Shown: positions 26,315-34,759, counted from the first letter of the stretch. The stretch: DNA of 64,000 nt from Humibacter sp. RRB41 (GCF_022761015.1 NZ_JAKWJQ010000004.1:310001-374000), one strand, 5' to 3'. Notes: generated by a model from the sequence alone, not told the origin. Program-made: numbers and translations.

Positions 26315-26947
26315 CTATTCGCCGAGCTTGGTGATCTGCAGAAGACCGTCTCCGACGGTGCTCAGTGCGCTCACCACGGCGGGGGAGGCGGCGATCTCGG
26401 TGACGAGCGTGCGGAAACCCGTGGTGATCTCGTCGCGCTGCGCCGGGTCGGCGACGCGGCCCTTCCAGAGCGCGTGCGGCACGAGAACGGTGCCGCCTGG
26501 GCGAGCAAGCCGCAGTGCGTGCTCGACGTACTCGATGACTCCAGCGGGATCGGCGTCGACCAGTACCACGTCGTAGGCGTTCTCGTTCATGCGCGGGAGC
26601 ACGTCGCGTGCTCGCCCGGTGATGAGCCGCACCCGTGACGGCTGGATGCCGGCGTCGGTGAAGTTCGATCGCGCGCCCTGCTGATGGTCGGCTTCGACAT
26701 CGATCGAGGTGAGCGTCGCCGCGGTTGCGCCGCGCAACAGCCAGAGCCCGGAGACGCCTGCCCCCGTTCCCACCTCGAGCACGCTGCGCGCTGCGGTCGC
26801 CGCGGTGACGACGGCAGACTGCGCACCGATGGCGGGCGAAATCGCGTCGATGCCCAATTCGAGCGACTGGGCTCGTGCTGCCTGGATGACCTCAGGCTCC
26901 GAGACGATGTCGGTCGCGAATCTCCAGCTCTGATCGTGATGTGACAC
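26315..26947 (-). CDS. SAM-dependent O-methyltransferase (catechol OMT-like family), 210 aa
   Basis: Class I methyltransferase of the Methyltransf_3 type. The SAM-binding loop is VLEVGTGAGVSGLWLL, and the acidic motif is VVLVDADPAGVIEYVEHA, with the metal/substrate region preceding GGTVLVPHALWKG. The length fits the family (about 215). The GTG start has AGGAAGG nine bases upstream, and a TATTGT element a little further up may be its -10. In mycobacteria the homologue (Rv1220c) sits next to sigE-rseA-htrA-tatB; here tatB is directly adjacent and divergent, and the sigE block is missing. The methyl acceptor is unknown. Confidence 0.85.
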   Translation of the reverse strand: MSHHDQSWRFATDIVSEPEVIQAARAQSLELGIDAISPAIGAQSAVVTAATAARSVLEVGTGAGVSGLWLLRGATAATLTSIDVEADHQQGARSNFTDAGIQPSRVRLITGRARDVLPRMNENAYDVVLVDADPAGVIEYVEHALRLARPGGTVLVPHALWKGRVADPAQRDEITTGFRTLVTEIAASPAVVSALSTVGDGLLQITKLGE

Positions 26948-27010
26948 TCGTTTCCTTCCTTGCCGATAACAATACGGCCGCCCGCGGCGCGGACGCGCAG
27001 GCGCACGCGT

Positions 27011-27016
27011 TACTCT
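27011..27016 (+). promoter_or_regulatory. -10 element of leaderless tatB
   Basis: TACTCT lies exactly six bases before the GTG at 27023 and no ribosome-binding site is seen, as expected for a leaderless transcript. Confidence 0.6.
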
Positions 27017-27022
27017 GTATCC

Positions 27023-27361
27023 GTGTTCGGTTTGACCATTGAGAAACTGGTGATCATCGGTGTGATCGCCGTCTTTCTCGTCGGTCCCAACCGACTACCG
27101 AAATACGCGGCCCAGCTGGGGCAGTGGGCGCGCAATCTGAGGAACCTCGCGAACAACGCGACGGACAAGATGCGCGAGGAGCTGGGGCCCGAGTTCGAAG
27201 ACGTCGATTGGCGCAAACTCGATCCGCGACAGTACGACCCGCGCCGCATCATCCGCGACGCGCTGCTCGACGACGAGCCTGCGCCGACGTTGAGTCGGCC
27301 CGCCAAGGCCACCAGGCTCGAAGCGGGGGCCTTGCCTCCGTACGACAGCGAAGCCACGTAG
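27023..27361 (+). CDS. tatB: Sec-independent translocase subunit TatB (TatA/B family), 112 aa
   Basis: Component of the twin-arginine translocation system; the window itself encodes a Tat substrate (EfeB). One N-terminal membrane helix (VFGLTIEKLVIIGVIAVFLV) is followed by the hinge GPNRLPKYAAQLGQW, an amphipathic helix (LRNLANNATDKMREELG) and a polar tail with DVDWRKLDPRQYDPRR, as in actinobacterial TatB. The GTG start at a TANNNT-plus-six position implies a leaderless mRNA; an upstream in-frame start would add an Arg-rich segment before the helix and is less likely. Confidence 0.85.
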   Translation: MFGLTIEKLVIIGVIAVFLVGPNRLPKYAAQLGQWARNLRNLANNATDKMREELGPEFEDVDWRKLDPRQYDPRRIIRDALLDDEPAPTLSRPAKATRLEAGALPPYDSEAT

Positions 27362-27388
27362 AAGCCGGCGTCCCGACGGGGTTGCCGA

Positions 27389-28120
27389 TCAGGGGACGAG
27401 CGCTGCTGCCAACACGTCACGTACCGCGGATGCGGAACCCGAGCAACGTGCATCCGTCTCATCGAGGCCGCGTCGTTTCCAGAGCAGGAGCAGCGCGTCC
27501 TCCGGTGAGATCTCGAGTGTCGCATCGATGCGGTCGGGTGAGCCGCCGATCAGCACCGTCGTCTCTTCGGCATCCGCGCGCCGCAGACGGAACTCGATCG
27601 TGACGGCGAGCGGCTCCAGCCGCCCAAGGGCGACTTGCCGGGGAGCCAGATCTTCGGCGACCTCGCGCACACCGTCGACGGCCACATCGACGGGAATCGT
27701 CGCGTTGCGTCCGACCGCGCGTGCGGCATCCCACACGTGGATCGTGGTCTCCAGCGCCTGCCGACGAGCCCAGGTGGCGGCGACGTGGGGCCGGTAGAGG
27801 GTCCAGCACGGTGCAGCGGGCGGTGTGGAACGCAGCGTCGTGACGAGGGCGGCGGCCCCTGCCAGGAGCCGCGCGGGAAGATCGTCGGCGTCGGCGTCCA
27901 CGAGGTCGTCAGATTCGTCCCTCACGGCGCTGGTCTTCTCGGGTCCGGCGACCACTTTGCTGCGTGCCCAGCGGTGGATGTCGATCACGTGCTCGCCCAG
28001 ATCGCGTAGGGTCCACCCCGGGCACGACGGCACGGCCGTGCGGGTGTCCGCTTGTTCGAGCACCGTGGCGAATGATCTCGAAGCGGCATCGATCTGGTCG
28101 ATGTGGTCGGTGTAGTCCAT
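27389..28120 (-). CDS. Maleylpyruvate isomerase family, mycothiol-dependent enzyme, 243 aa
   Basis: DinB-like four-helix bundle plus the MDMPI C-terminal domain. The metal site of the family (His, and Glu-x3-His) matches H49 in GEHVIDIHRW with E124 and H128 in ALETTIHVWDA. Members use mycothiol, the actinobacterial thiol, or belong to mycothiol-dependent detoxification; the substrate here is unknown. The second ATG (28120) is preferred because AAGGA lies nine bases before it; an ATG three codons upstream is possible. The gene shares direction with mrp and ends 27 bases from the convergent tatB. Confidence 0.82.
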   Translation of the reverse strand: MDYTDHIDQIDAASRSFATVLEQADTRTAVPSCPGWTLRDLGEHVIDIHRWARSKVVAGPEKTSAVRDESDDLVDADADDLPARLLAGAAALVTTLRSTPPAAPCWTLYRPHVAATWARRQALETTIHVWDAARAVGRNATIPVDVAVDGVREVAEDLAPRQVALGRLEPLAVTIEFRLRRADAEETTVLIGGSPDRIDATLEISPEDALLLLWKRRGLDETDARCSGSASAVRDVLAAALVP

Positions 28121-28174
28121 GTGGTTCATTCCTTGGGACCGCGTCGCGGAACGCGCCTGCACGCAGAGCGGCAG

Positions 28175-29338
28175 TCAGACGGGGGACGGGTTGAGCGAGC
28201 GACCGGCGAGCCCTCGCGGCCGGGTAGACAAGCGCTCTGCAACGGTGCGGATGACCGCCGCCGCGGGGTCGTCCGGGCGTGAGACCACGATCGGCACGCC
28301 GTCGTCGCCCCCCGCGCGAAGATCGACACTGAGAGGCACGGATGCCAGCAGCGGCACCGCGGCATCCTGGCCCACGGACAGCCGCTCGGCCGCGTCGGCA
28401 CCGCCACCTGATCCGAACAGGTCGAGCACCGTGCCGTCCGGCCCTGGCAGCCCCGCCATGTTCTCGATGACGCCGAACACCCGCTGGCCGGTCTGACGTG
28501 CGACGACTCCGCTGCGCACCGCGACGTCCGCAGCGGCGGGCTGCGGGGTGGTCACGACGATCACGTCGGCGCCGGGCAGCAGTTGTCCCACCGAGATGGC
28601 GACGTCGCCCGTGCCCGGCGGGAGGTCGAGCAGAAGCACGTCGAGGTCGCCGAAGTACACATCGGTGAGGAACTGCGAGATCGTGCGATGCAGCATCGGA
28701 CCGCGCCACGCCACTGCGGTCGACGCGCCCTGGCCGCGAGCCGGATCGAGAAACATGCCGATCGAGATCGTCTTCACGCCGTACGCGACAGGAGGCAGGA
28801 TCATCTCGTCGACCCTGGTCGGCTGCTGCGTCACACCGTCGTGCACGAGCCCCAGGATGCCCGGGATCGAGAACCCGTACACGTCGGCGTCGATGAGCCC
28901 CACTCGCAGTCCGCTCTGTGCGAGCGCCACGGCGAGGTTGGCGGTGATCGTCGACTTGCCGACACCGCCCTTGCCGCTCGTCACGGCGTAGACCCGGGTG
29001 AGGGAGTCCGGAGTGAACGGGTTCACGCGCCCGCGGCTGCCGCGCAGGCGCTCCGTGAGCGCCGCGCGCTCCTGGGGCGTCATCACGGTGATGTCGAGGT
29101 CGAGAGACGTCACGCCCGAGGCGGAGGCGACCGCCTCGCGCACATCGCGTTCGATGGTGTCCGCCGCCGGGCATCCCACGATCGTCAGCTTGATCGAGAC
29201 GGATGCCCGCCCCTCGCCGTCGACCGACACATCGCCCACCATGTCGAGCTCGGTGATCGGGCGCCTGATCTCCGGATCGGTCACCCGAGCCAGGGCCGCG
29301 CGCACCGCATCGGTGGCCGCGCTGGTCGCGTCAGCCAC
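28175..29338 (-). CDS. mrp: Mrp/ApbC-type P-loop ATPase for Fe-S cluster transfer, 387 aa
   Basis: An N-terminal DUF59/MIP18-like domain (about residues 8-100, with VTDPEIRRPITELDMVGDV) precedes a MinD/Mrp ATPase domain with the deviant Walker A SGKGGVGKST and DVLLLDLPPGTGD. Mrp proteins carry Fe-S clusters to target proteins. The CxxC of the bacterial Mrp consensus after VIENM is absent (it reads AGLPGPDGTVLDLFGSGGG); I believe mycobacterial Mrp shows the same loss, so cluster binding would differ from E. coli. It overlaps the DUF1003 gene by eight bases, making an operon mgtE-N/CBS, DUF1003, mrp. Confidence 0.9.
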   Translation of the reverse strand: MADATSAATDAVRAALARVTDPEIRRPITELDMVGDVSVDGEGRASVSIKLTIVGCPAADTIERDVREAVASASGVTSLDLDITVMTPQERAALTERLRGSRGRVNPFTPDSLTRVYAVTSGKGGVGKSTITANLAVALAQSGLRVGLIDADVYGFSIPGILGLVHDGVTQQPTRVDEMILPPVAYGVKTISIGMFLDPARGQGASTAVAWRGPMLHRTISQFLTDVYFGDLDVLLLDLPPGTGDVAISVGQLLPGADVIVVTTPQPAAADVAVRSGVVARQTGQRVFGVIENMAGLPGPDGTVLDLFGSGGGADAAERLSVGQDAAVPLLASVPLSVDLRAGGDDGVPIVVSRPDDPAAAVIRTVAERLSTRPRGLAGRSLNPSPV

Positions 29339-29867
29339 GAGCGGGCTCGTCGCTTTCCGAGCGCCTCGGCTGATCTCTGTCGCGTTCCAGCTCGTCCAGC
29401 AGGGCGCGCAATTCGGCCCTGATGAAGTCCTTCGAGGCCATGTCCTTCACTGCGAGTCGAAGGGCCACCACCTCGCGGGCCAGGTACTCCGTGTCGGCCA
29501 GGTTGCGCTCCGCGCGCTGCCTGTCCTGTTCGATCTGCACCCGGTCACGGTCATCCTGACGGTTCTGCGCAAGCAGGATGAGGGGCGCGGCGTAGGAGGC
29601 CTGCAACGACAGAATCAGAGTCAGCAGCGTGAAATTGGTGATCGAGGGGTCGAATTGCCACGCCCTGGGCGCGCTGACGTTCCAGATCAGCCAGACCACC
29701 ACGAAGCCGGTCATGCCGATCAGGAATCCGGAGGTGCCCATCGCCCGCGCGAACGCCTCGGAGAACCGGCCGAACCTGTCACGTCCGCTTCCGCCGAGGC
29801 GCAGCACGGGGGTCCTCAGGCCCTTCGGGGCATCCAGCCGTGTGACGGCCTTGTCAGCTCGTGCCAT
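29331..29867 (-). CDS. DUF1003 membrane protein, 178 aa
   Basis: Two membrane helices (about residues 49-67 and 80-98) join in the family pattern FLIGMTGFVVVWLIWN, then FDPSITNFTLLTLILS and AAPLILLAQNRQDDRDR. A charged helical C-terminus (about residues 105-178, Glu/Arg-rich) follows and is probably a coiled coil. The function of DUF1003 is unknown. It is translationally coupled by overlaps on both sides to the MgtE-N/CBS protein and mrp. That order is conserved in actinobacteria and suggests a role linked to divalent cations. Confidence 0.88.
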   Translation of the reverse strand: MARADKAVTRLDAPKGLRTPVLRLGGSGRDRFGRFSEAFARAMGTSGFLIGMTGFVVVWLIWNVSAPRAWQFDPSITNFTLLTLILSLQASYAAPLILLAQNRQDDRDRVQIEQDRQRAERNLADTEYLAREVVALRLAVKDMASKDFIRAELRALLDELERDRDQPRRSESDEPARG

Positions 29868-31176
29868 TTCTCACCCTCTTTCCCGTTCCGGTCTGCTGGG
29901 CGTTCGTGCCCTGCTCCTGCGTGTCGTCGAACACGTCGTCGTCTTCGTCGTGACTTCGCCAGTCGTCGGGCAACAAGAAGTCGAGGATGTCGTCAATGGT
30001 CACCACCCCGACGAGCCGATGGTTTTCATCCACGACGGGCAGCGACACCAGGTTGTAGCTGGCCAGGATGCGCGAGACCTCGGCCGCCGACGTGTTCGCC
30101 GTGACCGGTTCGAGTCCCTGGTCGATGATGGTGCCGAGCCGCTCGTGCGGCGGGTAGCGGAGCATCCGCTGAAAGTGGACCATCCCGAGGAACCTGCCGG
30201 TGGGCGGTTCGTAGGGCGGCAGCGTGATGCAGACCGCGGCGCCGAGTGCCGGTGCGAGCTCCTGCCTGCGGATCAGCGCGAGTCCCTCGGCCACCGTCGC
30301 GTCGGCTGAGAGGATGATCGGCTCGGTCGTCATGAGGCCGCCCGCGGTGTCCGGCGCGTAGCTGAGCAGCATGCGCACGTCTTCCGCTTCTTCGGGCTGC
30401 ATGAGCTCGAGCAGATGCTCGCCCCTGTCTTCGGGAAGCTGGGCGATCAGGTCAGCCGCGTCATCCGGCTGCATCTGATCGAGCACGTCGGCGGCGCGGT
30501 CATCGTCGAGGACGGCGAGGATGTCCACCTGGTCGCTCTCCGGCATCTCTTCGAGCACGTCGGCGAGACGCTCGTCGGGCAGTTCGCCGGCGACCTCGAG
30601 CCTGCGCTGCTCGGGCAGATCGAGCAGGGTGTTCGCCAAATCGGCCGGCTTCAGGTCCGAATACGTCGCGATCAGCTGCTCGGCGGACTGCGCCTCGCCC
30701 TTCGCTGTGCGCTCGCGCACCTGATTCCAGGTGGCGAAGACGGTGGCACCCTTGGCGAACGGCGACGGACTGGTCTTCGGCCGCCGTACGAACAACTGCG
30801 AGATGGACCAGTCGCCTGGACCGTACTGCTCGATCGCGACATCCTCGATCGTCGCGGGGCCCGAGCCGTCGCGGAAGTCGACGGTGCGGCCGAGGATTTC
30901 CGCGATCACTCGCACCTCACCGCCGCGCTGCTCGAAACGCCGAACGTTGATGAGCCCTGTCGTGATGATCTGGCCGGCACCGATGCTGGTCACGCGGCCG
31001 ATCGAGACGAACACGCGGCGCTTGCCGGGAATCTCCACCACCAGACCGACAACACGAGGCGGGTCGCTTTTGCGGTAGACCACGAGCACGTCGCGCACCT
31101 TGCCCAGGCGATCGCCCGCGGGGTCGAAGACGGTGCACCCGGCCAGCCGGGCCACGAACACGCGCACTGCACTCAC
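29854..31176 (-). CDS. PRC-barrel / MgtE-N / CBS-domain protein without membrane part, 440 aa
   Basis: Three parts are visible. An N-terminal PRC-barrel-like region covers about residues 1-110. A superhelical MgtE-N domain of repeated acidic helices follows (about 150-265: ERRLEVA-like, EEMPESDQVDILAVLDDDRA, LDQMQPDDAADLIAQLPEDR). A CBS pair (about 280-410) ends in NLVSLPVVDENHRLVGVVTI. The Mg2+-channel domain of true MgtE is missing, so this is a soluble sensor-like protein, known in actinobacteria with DUF1003 next to it. The GTG start has TAAGGT six bases upstream, pointing to a leaderless message. The mosaic repeat array lies directly behind this promoter. Confidence 0.88.
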   Translation of the reverse strand: MSAVRVFVARLAGCTVFDPAGDRLGKVRDVLVVYRKSDPPRVVGLVVEIPGKRRVFVSIGRVTSIGAGQIITTGLINVRRFEQRGGEVRVIAEILGRTVDFRDGSGPATIEDVAIEQYGPGDWSISQLFVRRPKTSPSPFAKGATVFATWNQVRERTAKGEAQSAEQLIATYSDLKPADLANTLLDLPEQRRLEVAGELPDERLADVLEEMPESDQVDILAVLDDDRAADVLDQMQPDDAADLIAQLPEDRGEHLLELMQPEEAEDVRMLLSYAPDTAGGLMTTEPIILSADATVAEGLALIRRQELAPALGAAVCITLPPYEPPTGRFLGMVHFQRMLRYPPHERLGTIIDQGLEPVTANTSAAEVSRILASYNLVSLPVVDENHRLVGVVTIDDILDFLLPDDWRSHDEDDDVFDDTQEQGTNAQQTGTGKRVRNGTS

Positions 31177-31182
31177 ACCTAA

Positions 31183-31188
31183 ACCTTA
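31183..31188 (-). promoter_or_regulatory. -10 element of the leaderless MgtE-N/CBS operon
   Basis: On the lower strand TAAGGT is followed by six bases and then GTG at 31176. The repeat array begins three bases upstream of this hexamer, so any -35 contact would fall within the first repeat unit. Confidence 0.6.
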
Positions 31189-31190
31189 CG

Positions 31191-31416
31191 GGCGATTGAG
31201 GATCGGCGATGGGAGCTTGCTCGTATCGCCGATTCGATTGAGTCCGTGAGCGGCCGAGCCGCGATAGAGGCGATTGAGGGGAGAGCGGTGGGAGCTTGCT
31301 CCCGCCGCCGACCCGATTGAGCCTCTGAGCGGCGAAGCCGCGATACGGGCGATTGAGTCCGTGAGCGACGGGCGATTGAGTCCGCGGGCGGCGGAGCCGC
31401 GATACGGGCGATTGAG
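31191..31416. repeat. Mosaic palindromic repeat array with seven CGATTGAG boundaries
   Basis: CGATTGAG occurs seven times (31193, 31235, 31271, 31314, 31350, 31373, 31409). Between the copies lie two kinds of hairpin. One carries GGGAGCTTGCTC inside longer arms (31204-31234, with ATCGGCGAT/ATCGCCGAT; 31286-31309). The other is GCGGC-nnA-GCCGC followed by GATA (31251-31265, 31330-31344, 31389-31403). One spacer is only 15 bases. Spacing is irregular and units are hairpins, so this resembles a BIME/REP mosaic, not CRISPR. It fills most of the 331-base gap between divergent genes; the rest, up to 31507, shows no gene and presumably holds the stress-protein promoter. Confidence 0.8.
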
Positions 31417-31507
31417 CGCCCAGGGTCTGCTCCGTTCCCGCTGGGGTCGCGTCGACGGCCCACCGGGCGATCGACCCAAGCTCCACCGCGCATGGGACAA
31501 TGGCCGA

Positions 31508-32200
31508 ATGAGCAGCCAAGGTCCGCTCGGCGGGCGACAGCGGCAGGTTTTTCCCAGCATTCCCCGAGGCGAGGTGGTGGCTGCCTTCGAGACCTATCCA
31601 GAAGCTCAGGGCGCCGTCGACGTGCTCGTCAAGGCCGACTTCCCTGCCGCCCAGATCTCGATCGTCGGCAGCGACCTGAAAACCGTCGAACGCGTGACGG
31701 GCAAGCTGACGTGGGGGAGGGTCGCTGCGGCGGGCGCGGCATCCGGTGTCTGGCTCGGGATCTTCTTCGGTCTGCTGATCGAGATCTTCTCGCCGGCGAC
31801 CGGTCTGGGCATCGTGATCGCCGCCGTACTGCTGGGCGCAGGCTTCGGCATGCTGTTCGGACTCGTCTCTTTCGCGATCACGAGGCGCAGACGCGATTAC
31901 ACATCCCTGACCCAGGTGCTCGCGACGAGCTACTCCATCATCGTCGACCCCGAGTTGGCCAACCGCGCACGCAACCTGCTCACCGGCATCGGCGGGGTTC
32001 AGGATGTCGCGCCCGACACCGGGCAGCGGGCAGGGCATCCGTCGGATCCGCCTGCTGCGCCGGCTGCACCGCCTGCGTCGACAGACGGCACCTCGGCAAA
32101 GCGGCCGCAGTACGGCGAGAATCCTCCCCGGTACGGCGAGAACGCGCCCCGCTACGGGGAGAACCCGCCGCCATCGGGTGGCGACGACCGCAAGGAGTAG
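31508..32200 (+). CDS. General-stress-like protein with YflT-type domain and glycine-zipper membrane segment, 230 aa
   Basis: An N-terminal domain (VVAAFETYPEAQGAVDVLVK, then DFPAAQISIVGSDLKTVERV) resembles the heat-induced stress protein YflT domain. It is followed by two Gly/Ala-rich membrane helices (about residues 78-122) and a small soluble part ending near residue 175. The C-terminal tail is disordered, with three copies of a (P/R)xYGEN repeat within a Pro/Gly-rich stretch. This layout is common in actinobacterial 'general stress protein' genes. The ATG is preceded at -12 by GACAAT, close to TANNNT, so it may also be leaderless. The function is unknown. Confidence 0.72.
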   Translation: MSSQGPLGGRQRQVFPSIPRGEVVAAFETYPEAQGAVDVLVKADFPAAQISIVGSDLKTVERVTGKLTWGRVAAAGAASGVWLGIFFGLLIEIFSPATGLGIVIAAVLLGAGFGMLFGLVSFAITRRRRDYTSLTQVLATSYSIIVDPELANRARNLLTGIGGVQDVAPDTGQRAGHPSDPPAAPAAPPASTDGTSAKRPQYGENPPRYGENAPRYGENPPPSGGDDRKE

Positions 32201-32232
32201 GCGGGCCCGAAGGCTGCTCCGAGGCGCACGGG

Positions 32233-33771
32233 TCAGGCGCGCAGGCGAGCGATCCAGGCCTCGACGTCGTCCGCGGTGCGCGGGATGGCGATCGACAGGT
32301 TCTCCGCACCGGTCGCGGTCACCACGATGTCGTCCTCGATGCGCACCCCGATACCGCGGAATTCCTTCGGCACCGTGAGGTCGTCCGGCTGGAAGTACAG
32401 GCCGGGCTCGATCGTGAACGTCATGCCCGCCTCGATCACGCCATCGATATAGAACTCCCGGCGTGCCTGGGCGCAGTCGTGAACGTCGAGGCCGAGGTGA
32501 TGGCTGGTGCCGTGCACCATGTACCGGCGGTGCTGCTGCTGGTCGGCCTGCAGCGCCTCTTCGGCCGTCACCGGCAGCATCCCCCACTCCGCGGTGCGCC
32601 GCGCGATGACCTCCATCGCCGTCGCGTGCACCTCGCGGAAGCGGATGCCGGGTCGCACAATCGCGAAGGCGGCATCCGCGGCCTCGCGCACGGTCTCATA
32701 GACCAGGCGCTGCGTCTCGGTGAAGGTTCCGCTCACCGGCAGCGTGCGTGTGATGTCAGCGGTGTACAGGCTGTCGACCTCGACGCCCGCGTCGATGAGT
32801 ACGAGATCGCCGGGGACGACGGGGCCGTTGTTGCGGGTCCAGTGCAGGATGCACGCGTGCGGTCCGGAGGCGGCGATCGTGTCGTAGCCGACAGCGTTGC
32901 CGTCCAGTCGAGCGCGGGCGTTGAAGACGCCCTCGATCACGCGTTCGCCGCGTTCGTGAGTACTGATGCCTGGCAGCTCGCGGACGATGTCGTCGAAGCC
33001 CTCGGCGGTCGCAGCGATCGCTGTGCGGAGCTCGTCGAGCTCCCAGCCGTTCTTCGTCAGACGCAGCTCGGAGAGGTCGCGGGCGAGCACGGCATCCTCG
33101 TCTTCGACGGCGGCATCGGCTGCCTGATCGTGCAGCTGGATCAGCCGGAGCGCGTCGACGCGGGAGGTGAGATCGACATCCGACTCGCGCACGATCAGGG
33201 TGGACTCGTCGACGGCATCCAGCACGGCATCGAGCTCGGCGATCGCATGCGTCGGCAGGGCAAGGTCGCCTGCGACCTGGGCGAGCGATGGGCGCGGGCC
33301 GATCCAGAATTCGCCGATCTCCGGGTTCGCGTAGAACTCGTCCGAATCGCGTCCTGCGCGCTCGCGGAAGTAGAGAGTCGCCTCGTGGCCGGCGTCCGTC
33401 GGCTCGAGCACGAGCACGCTGCCGGGCTCGGAATCCGATCCCCAGCCCGTGAGATGAGTGAAGGCGGAGTGCGCGCGGAACGGATAGTCGGTGTCGTTCG
33501 CGCGCTGCTTGAGACGCCCGGCGGGCACGACCAGGCGCTTGCCAGGATGCTTCGCCGAGATCGCGGCGCGGTTCGCGGCGGCCGGCGCTGCGGCATCCCG
33601 AGCAGGGGGAACGACCTCGGTGCGCTCGGCCCAGCCAGAGCCGATGTACTCGGCGAACGACGACGACGCGGGGGTCGTCGAGCGGTTCTGAGTCGCACGC
33701 GGCGTCGGCGTCTCCGTCACGGCGGGACGGGTTGCGGTCTGTGCGGTCTCGGGGGAGTCGATGTCGGCCAT
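32233..33771 (-). CDS. Xaa-Pro aminopeptidase (aminopeptidase P family), 512 aa
   Basis: Cytosolic di-manganese peptidase that removes N-terminal residues before proline. An N-terminal AMP_N creatinase-like domain (FRAHSAFTHLTGW) precedes the pita-bread domain with metal ligands in LVLIDAGVEVDSLYTADITR (two Asp), HGTSHHLGLDVHD (His), TFTIEPGLYF (Glu) and GVRIEDDIVVT (Glu). About 40 extra Thr/Pro-rich residues lead the chain. The ATG start at MADIDSPETAQ has GGAG; an earlier in-frame start would add an Arg-rich stretch without homology. It converges on the stress-protein gene and diverges from the PHP gene. Confidence 0.92.
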   Translation of the reverse strand: MADIDSPETAQTATRPAVTETPTPRATQNRSTTPASSSFAEYIGSGWAERTEVVPPARDAAAPAAANRAAISAKHPGKRLVVPAGRLKQRANDTDYPFRAHSAFTHLTGWGSDSEPGSVLVLEPTDAGHEATLYFRERAGRDSDEFYANPEIGEFWIGPRPSLAQVAGDLALPTHAIAELDAVLDAVDESTLIVRESDVDLTSRVDALRLIQLHDQAADAAVEDEDAVLARDLSELRLTKNGWELDELRTAIAATAEGFDDIVRELPGISTHERGERVIEGVFNARARLDGNAVGYDTIAASGPHACILHWTRNNGPVVPGDLVLIDAGVEVDSLYTADITRTLPVSGTFTETQRLVYETVREAADAAFAIVRPGIRFREVHATAMEVIARRTAEWGMLPVTAEEALQADQQQHRRYMVHGTSHHLGLDVHDCAQARREFYIDGVIEAGMTFTIEPGLYFQPDDLTVPKEFRGIGVRIEDDIVVTATGAENLSIAIPRTADDVEAWIARLRA

Positions 33772-33880
33772 GTCTCCATTCTCTCGCCGTTCGCCTGAGC
33801 ATCGTGCCGGGGTCCGACAGCGACGGACGCTACGGGCAACGGGCATGGGCAGTGGGCGCCGGGCGGTCGGCGGGCGGCAA

Positions 33881-33886
33881 TACGAT
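33881..33886 (+). promoter_or_regulatory. -10 element of the leaderless PHP gene
   Basis: TACGAT stands exactly six bases before the ATG at 33893. The intervening GGGGTG might also be read as a weak ribosome-binding site, but it touches the start codon, so leaderless initiation is more likely. Confidence 0.55.
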
Positions 33887-33892
33887 GGGGTG

Positions 33893-34759
33893 ATGGCCGA
33901 TCCCCGCGCATTCCGGGCCCCGATCGATCTGCACACGCACTCGAGCGTGTCGGATGGCACGGAGTCGCCCGCCGAACTCGTGCGCGCGGCCGCCGGTGCA
34001 GGACTCGGCACGGTAGCACTGACCGATCACGACTCCACAGGAGGGTGGGAGGATGCCGCTGCGACGGCATCCGAGGTCGGCCTCACGTTCGTCCCCGGCA
34101 TGGAGCTGTCGACCCGCTACGGCTGGAAGAGCGTGCACATGCTCGCCTACCTTTTCGACCCGGCCGACGAGCCATTGGCGGCGGAGACCCTGCGCATCAG
34201 GGACGCGCGCCGCAGCAGGGCCGAGACGATGGTGGCGAGGCTTGGACTGGACTACGACCTGTCATGGGACGACGTGCTTGCGCACACCGCGCCTGGCGCG
34301 ACGGTTGGACGGCCGCACATCGCCGACGCCCTGGTGTCGCGCGGCGTCGTGCCGGATCGATCGGCCGCCTTCGAGACGCTGCTGCATCCAAGGGGCGGCT
34401 ATTACGAGCCGATCTACGCCCCCACGCCGCTCGACGGTGTACGGCTGATCAGGGGGGCGGGAGGCGTTCCGGTGCTCGCCCATCCCGCGACGCGCGGACG
34501 CGACGGCATCATCCAGGATGTCTACCTGCAGCGCCTCGTCGACTCCGGCCTCGCGGGCCTCGAGCTCGACCACCGCGAGAACACCGAAGACGGCAAGGCT
34601 GCATTGAGGCAGCTCGCCGAGCACTTCGGGCTGATCCTCACAGGCTCGAGCGACTACCACGGGGCAGGCAAACCCAACCGGCTCGGCGAGAACACGACGC
34701 CGCCGGAGTCGCTGGAGCGCATCCTCGACGAGTCCGCCTACCTGGCGCGCACCGGCTGA
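33893..34759 (+). CDS. PHP-domain phosphoesterase (RNase AM / nucleoside-bisphosphate phosphatase type), 288 aa
   Basis: Metal-dependent phosphoesterase. Ligand motifs in order are DLHTHSSVSDGT, ALTDHDS, GMELS, a His in RPHIADAL, VLAHPAT and GSSDYHG. The length and motif spacing match E. coli YciV (RNase AM, a 5'-3' exoribonuclease that trims rRNA 5' ends) and the Chromobacterium 3',5'-nucleotide bisphosphate phosphatase. Which activity applies is not decidable from sequence. It stands alone between two divergently or convergently placed genes. Confidence 0.87.
   Translation: MADPRAFRAPIDLHTHSSVSDGTESPAELVRAAAGAGLGTVALTDHDSTGGWEDAAATASEVGLTFVPGMELSTRYGWKSVHMLAYLFDPADEPLAAETLRIRDARRSRAETMVARLGLDYDLSWDDVLAHTAPGATVGRPHIADALVSRGVVPDRSAAFETLLHPRGGYYEPIYAPTPLDGVRLIRGAGGVPVLAHPATRGRDGIIQDVYLQRLVDSGLAGLELDHRENTEDGKAALRQLAEHFGLILTGSSDYHGAGKPNRLGENTTPPESLERILDESAYLARTG

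Noticed and set aside
28175-29338. Loss of the CxxC motif in Mrp as a novelty.
   Set aside because: As far as I recall, mycobacterial Mrp lacks it too, so it is probably usual in actinobacteria.
31191-31416. Possible CRISPR array.
   Set aside because: The repeats are short (8 bases), the 'spacers' are themselves two recurring hairpin types, spacing is irregular and there are no cas genes.
31179-32587. Arg/Pro-rich proteins read through the repeat array, with recurring LNRPYRG-like peptides.
   Set aside because: They arise from translating the hairpin repeats and from antisense of the flanking genes; no ribosome-binding site or homology.
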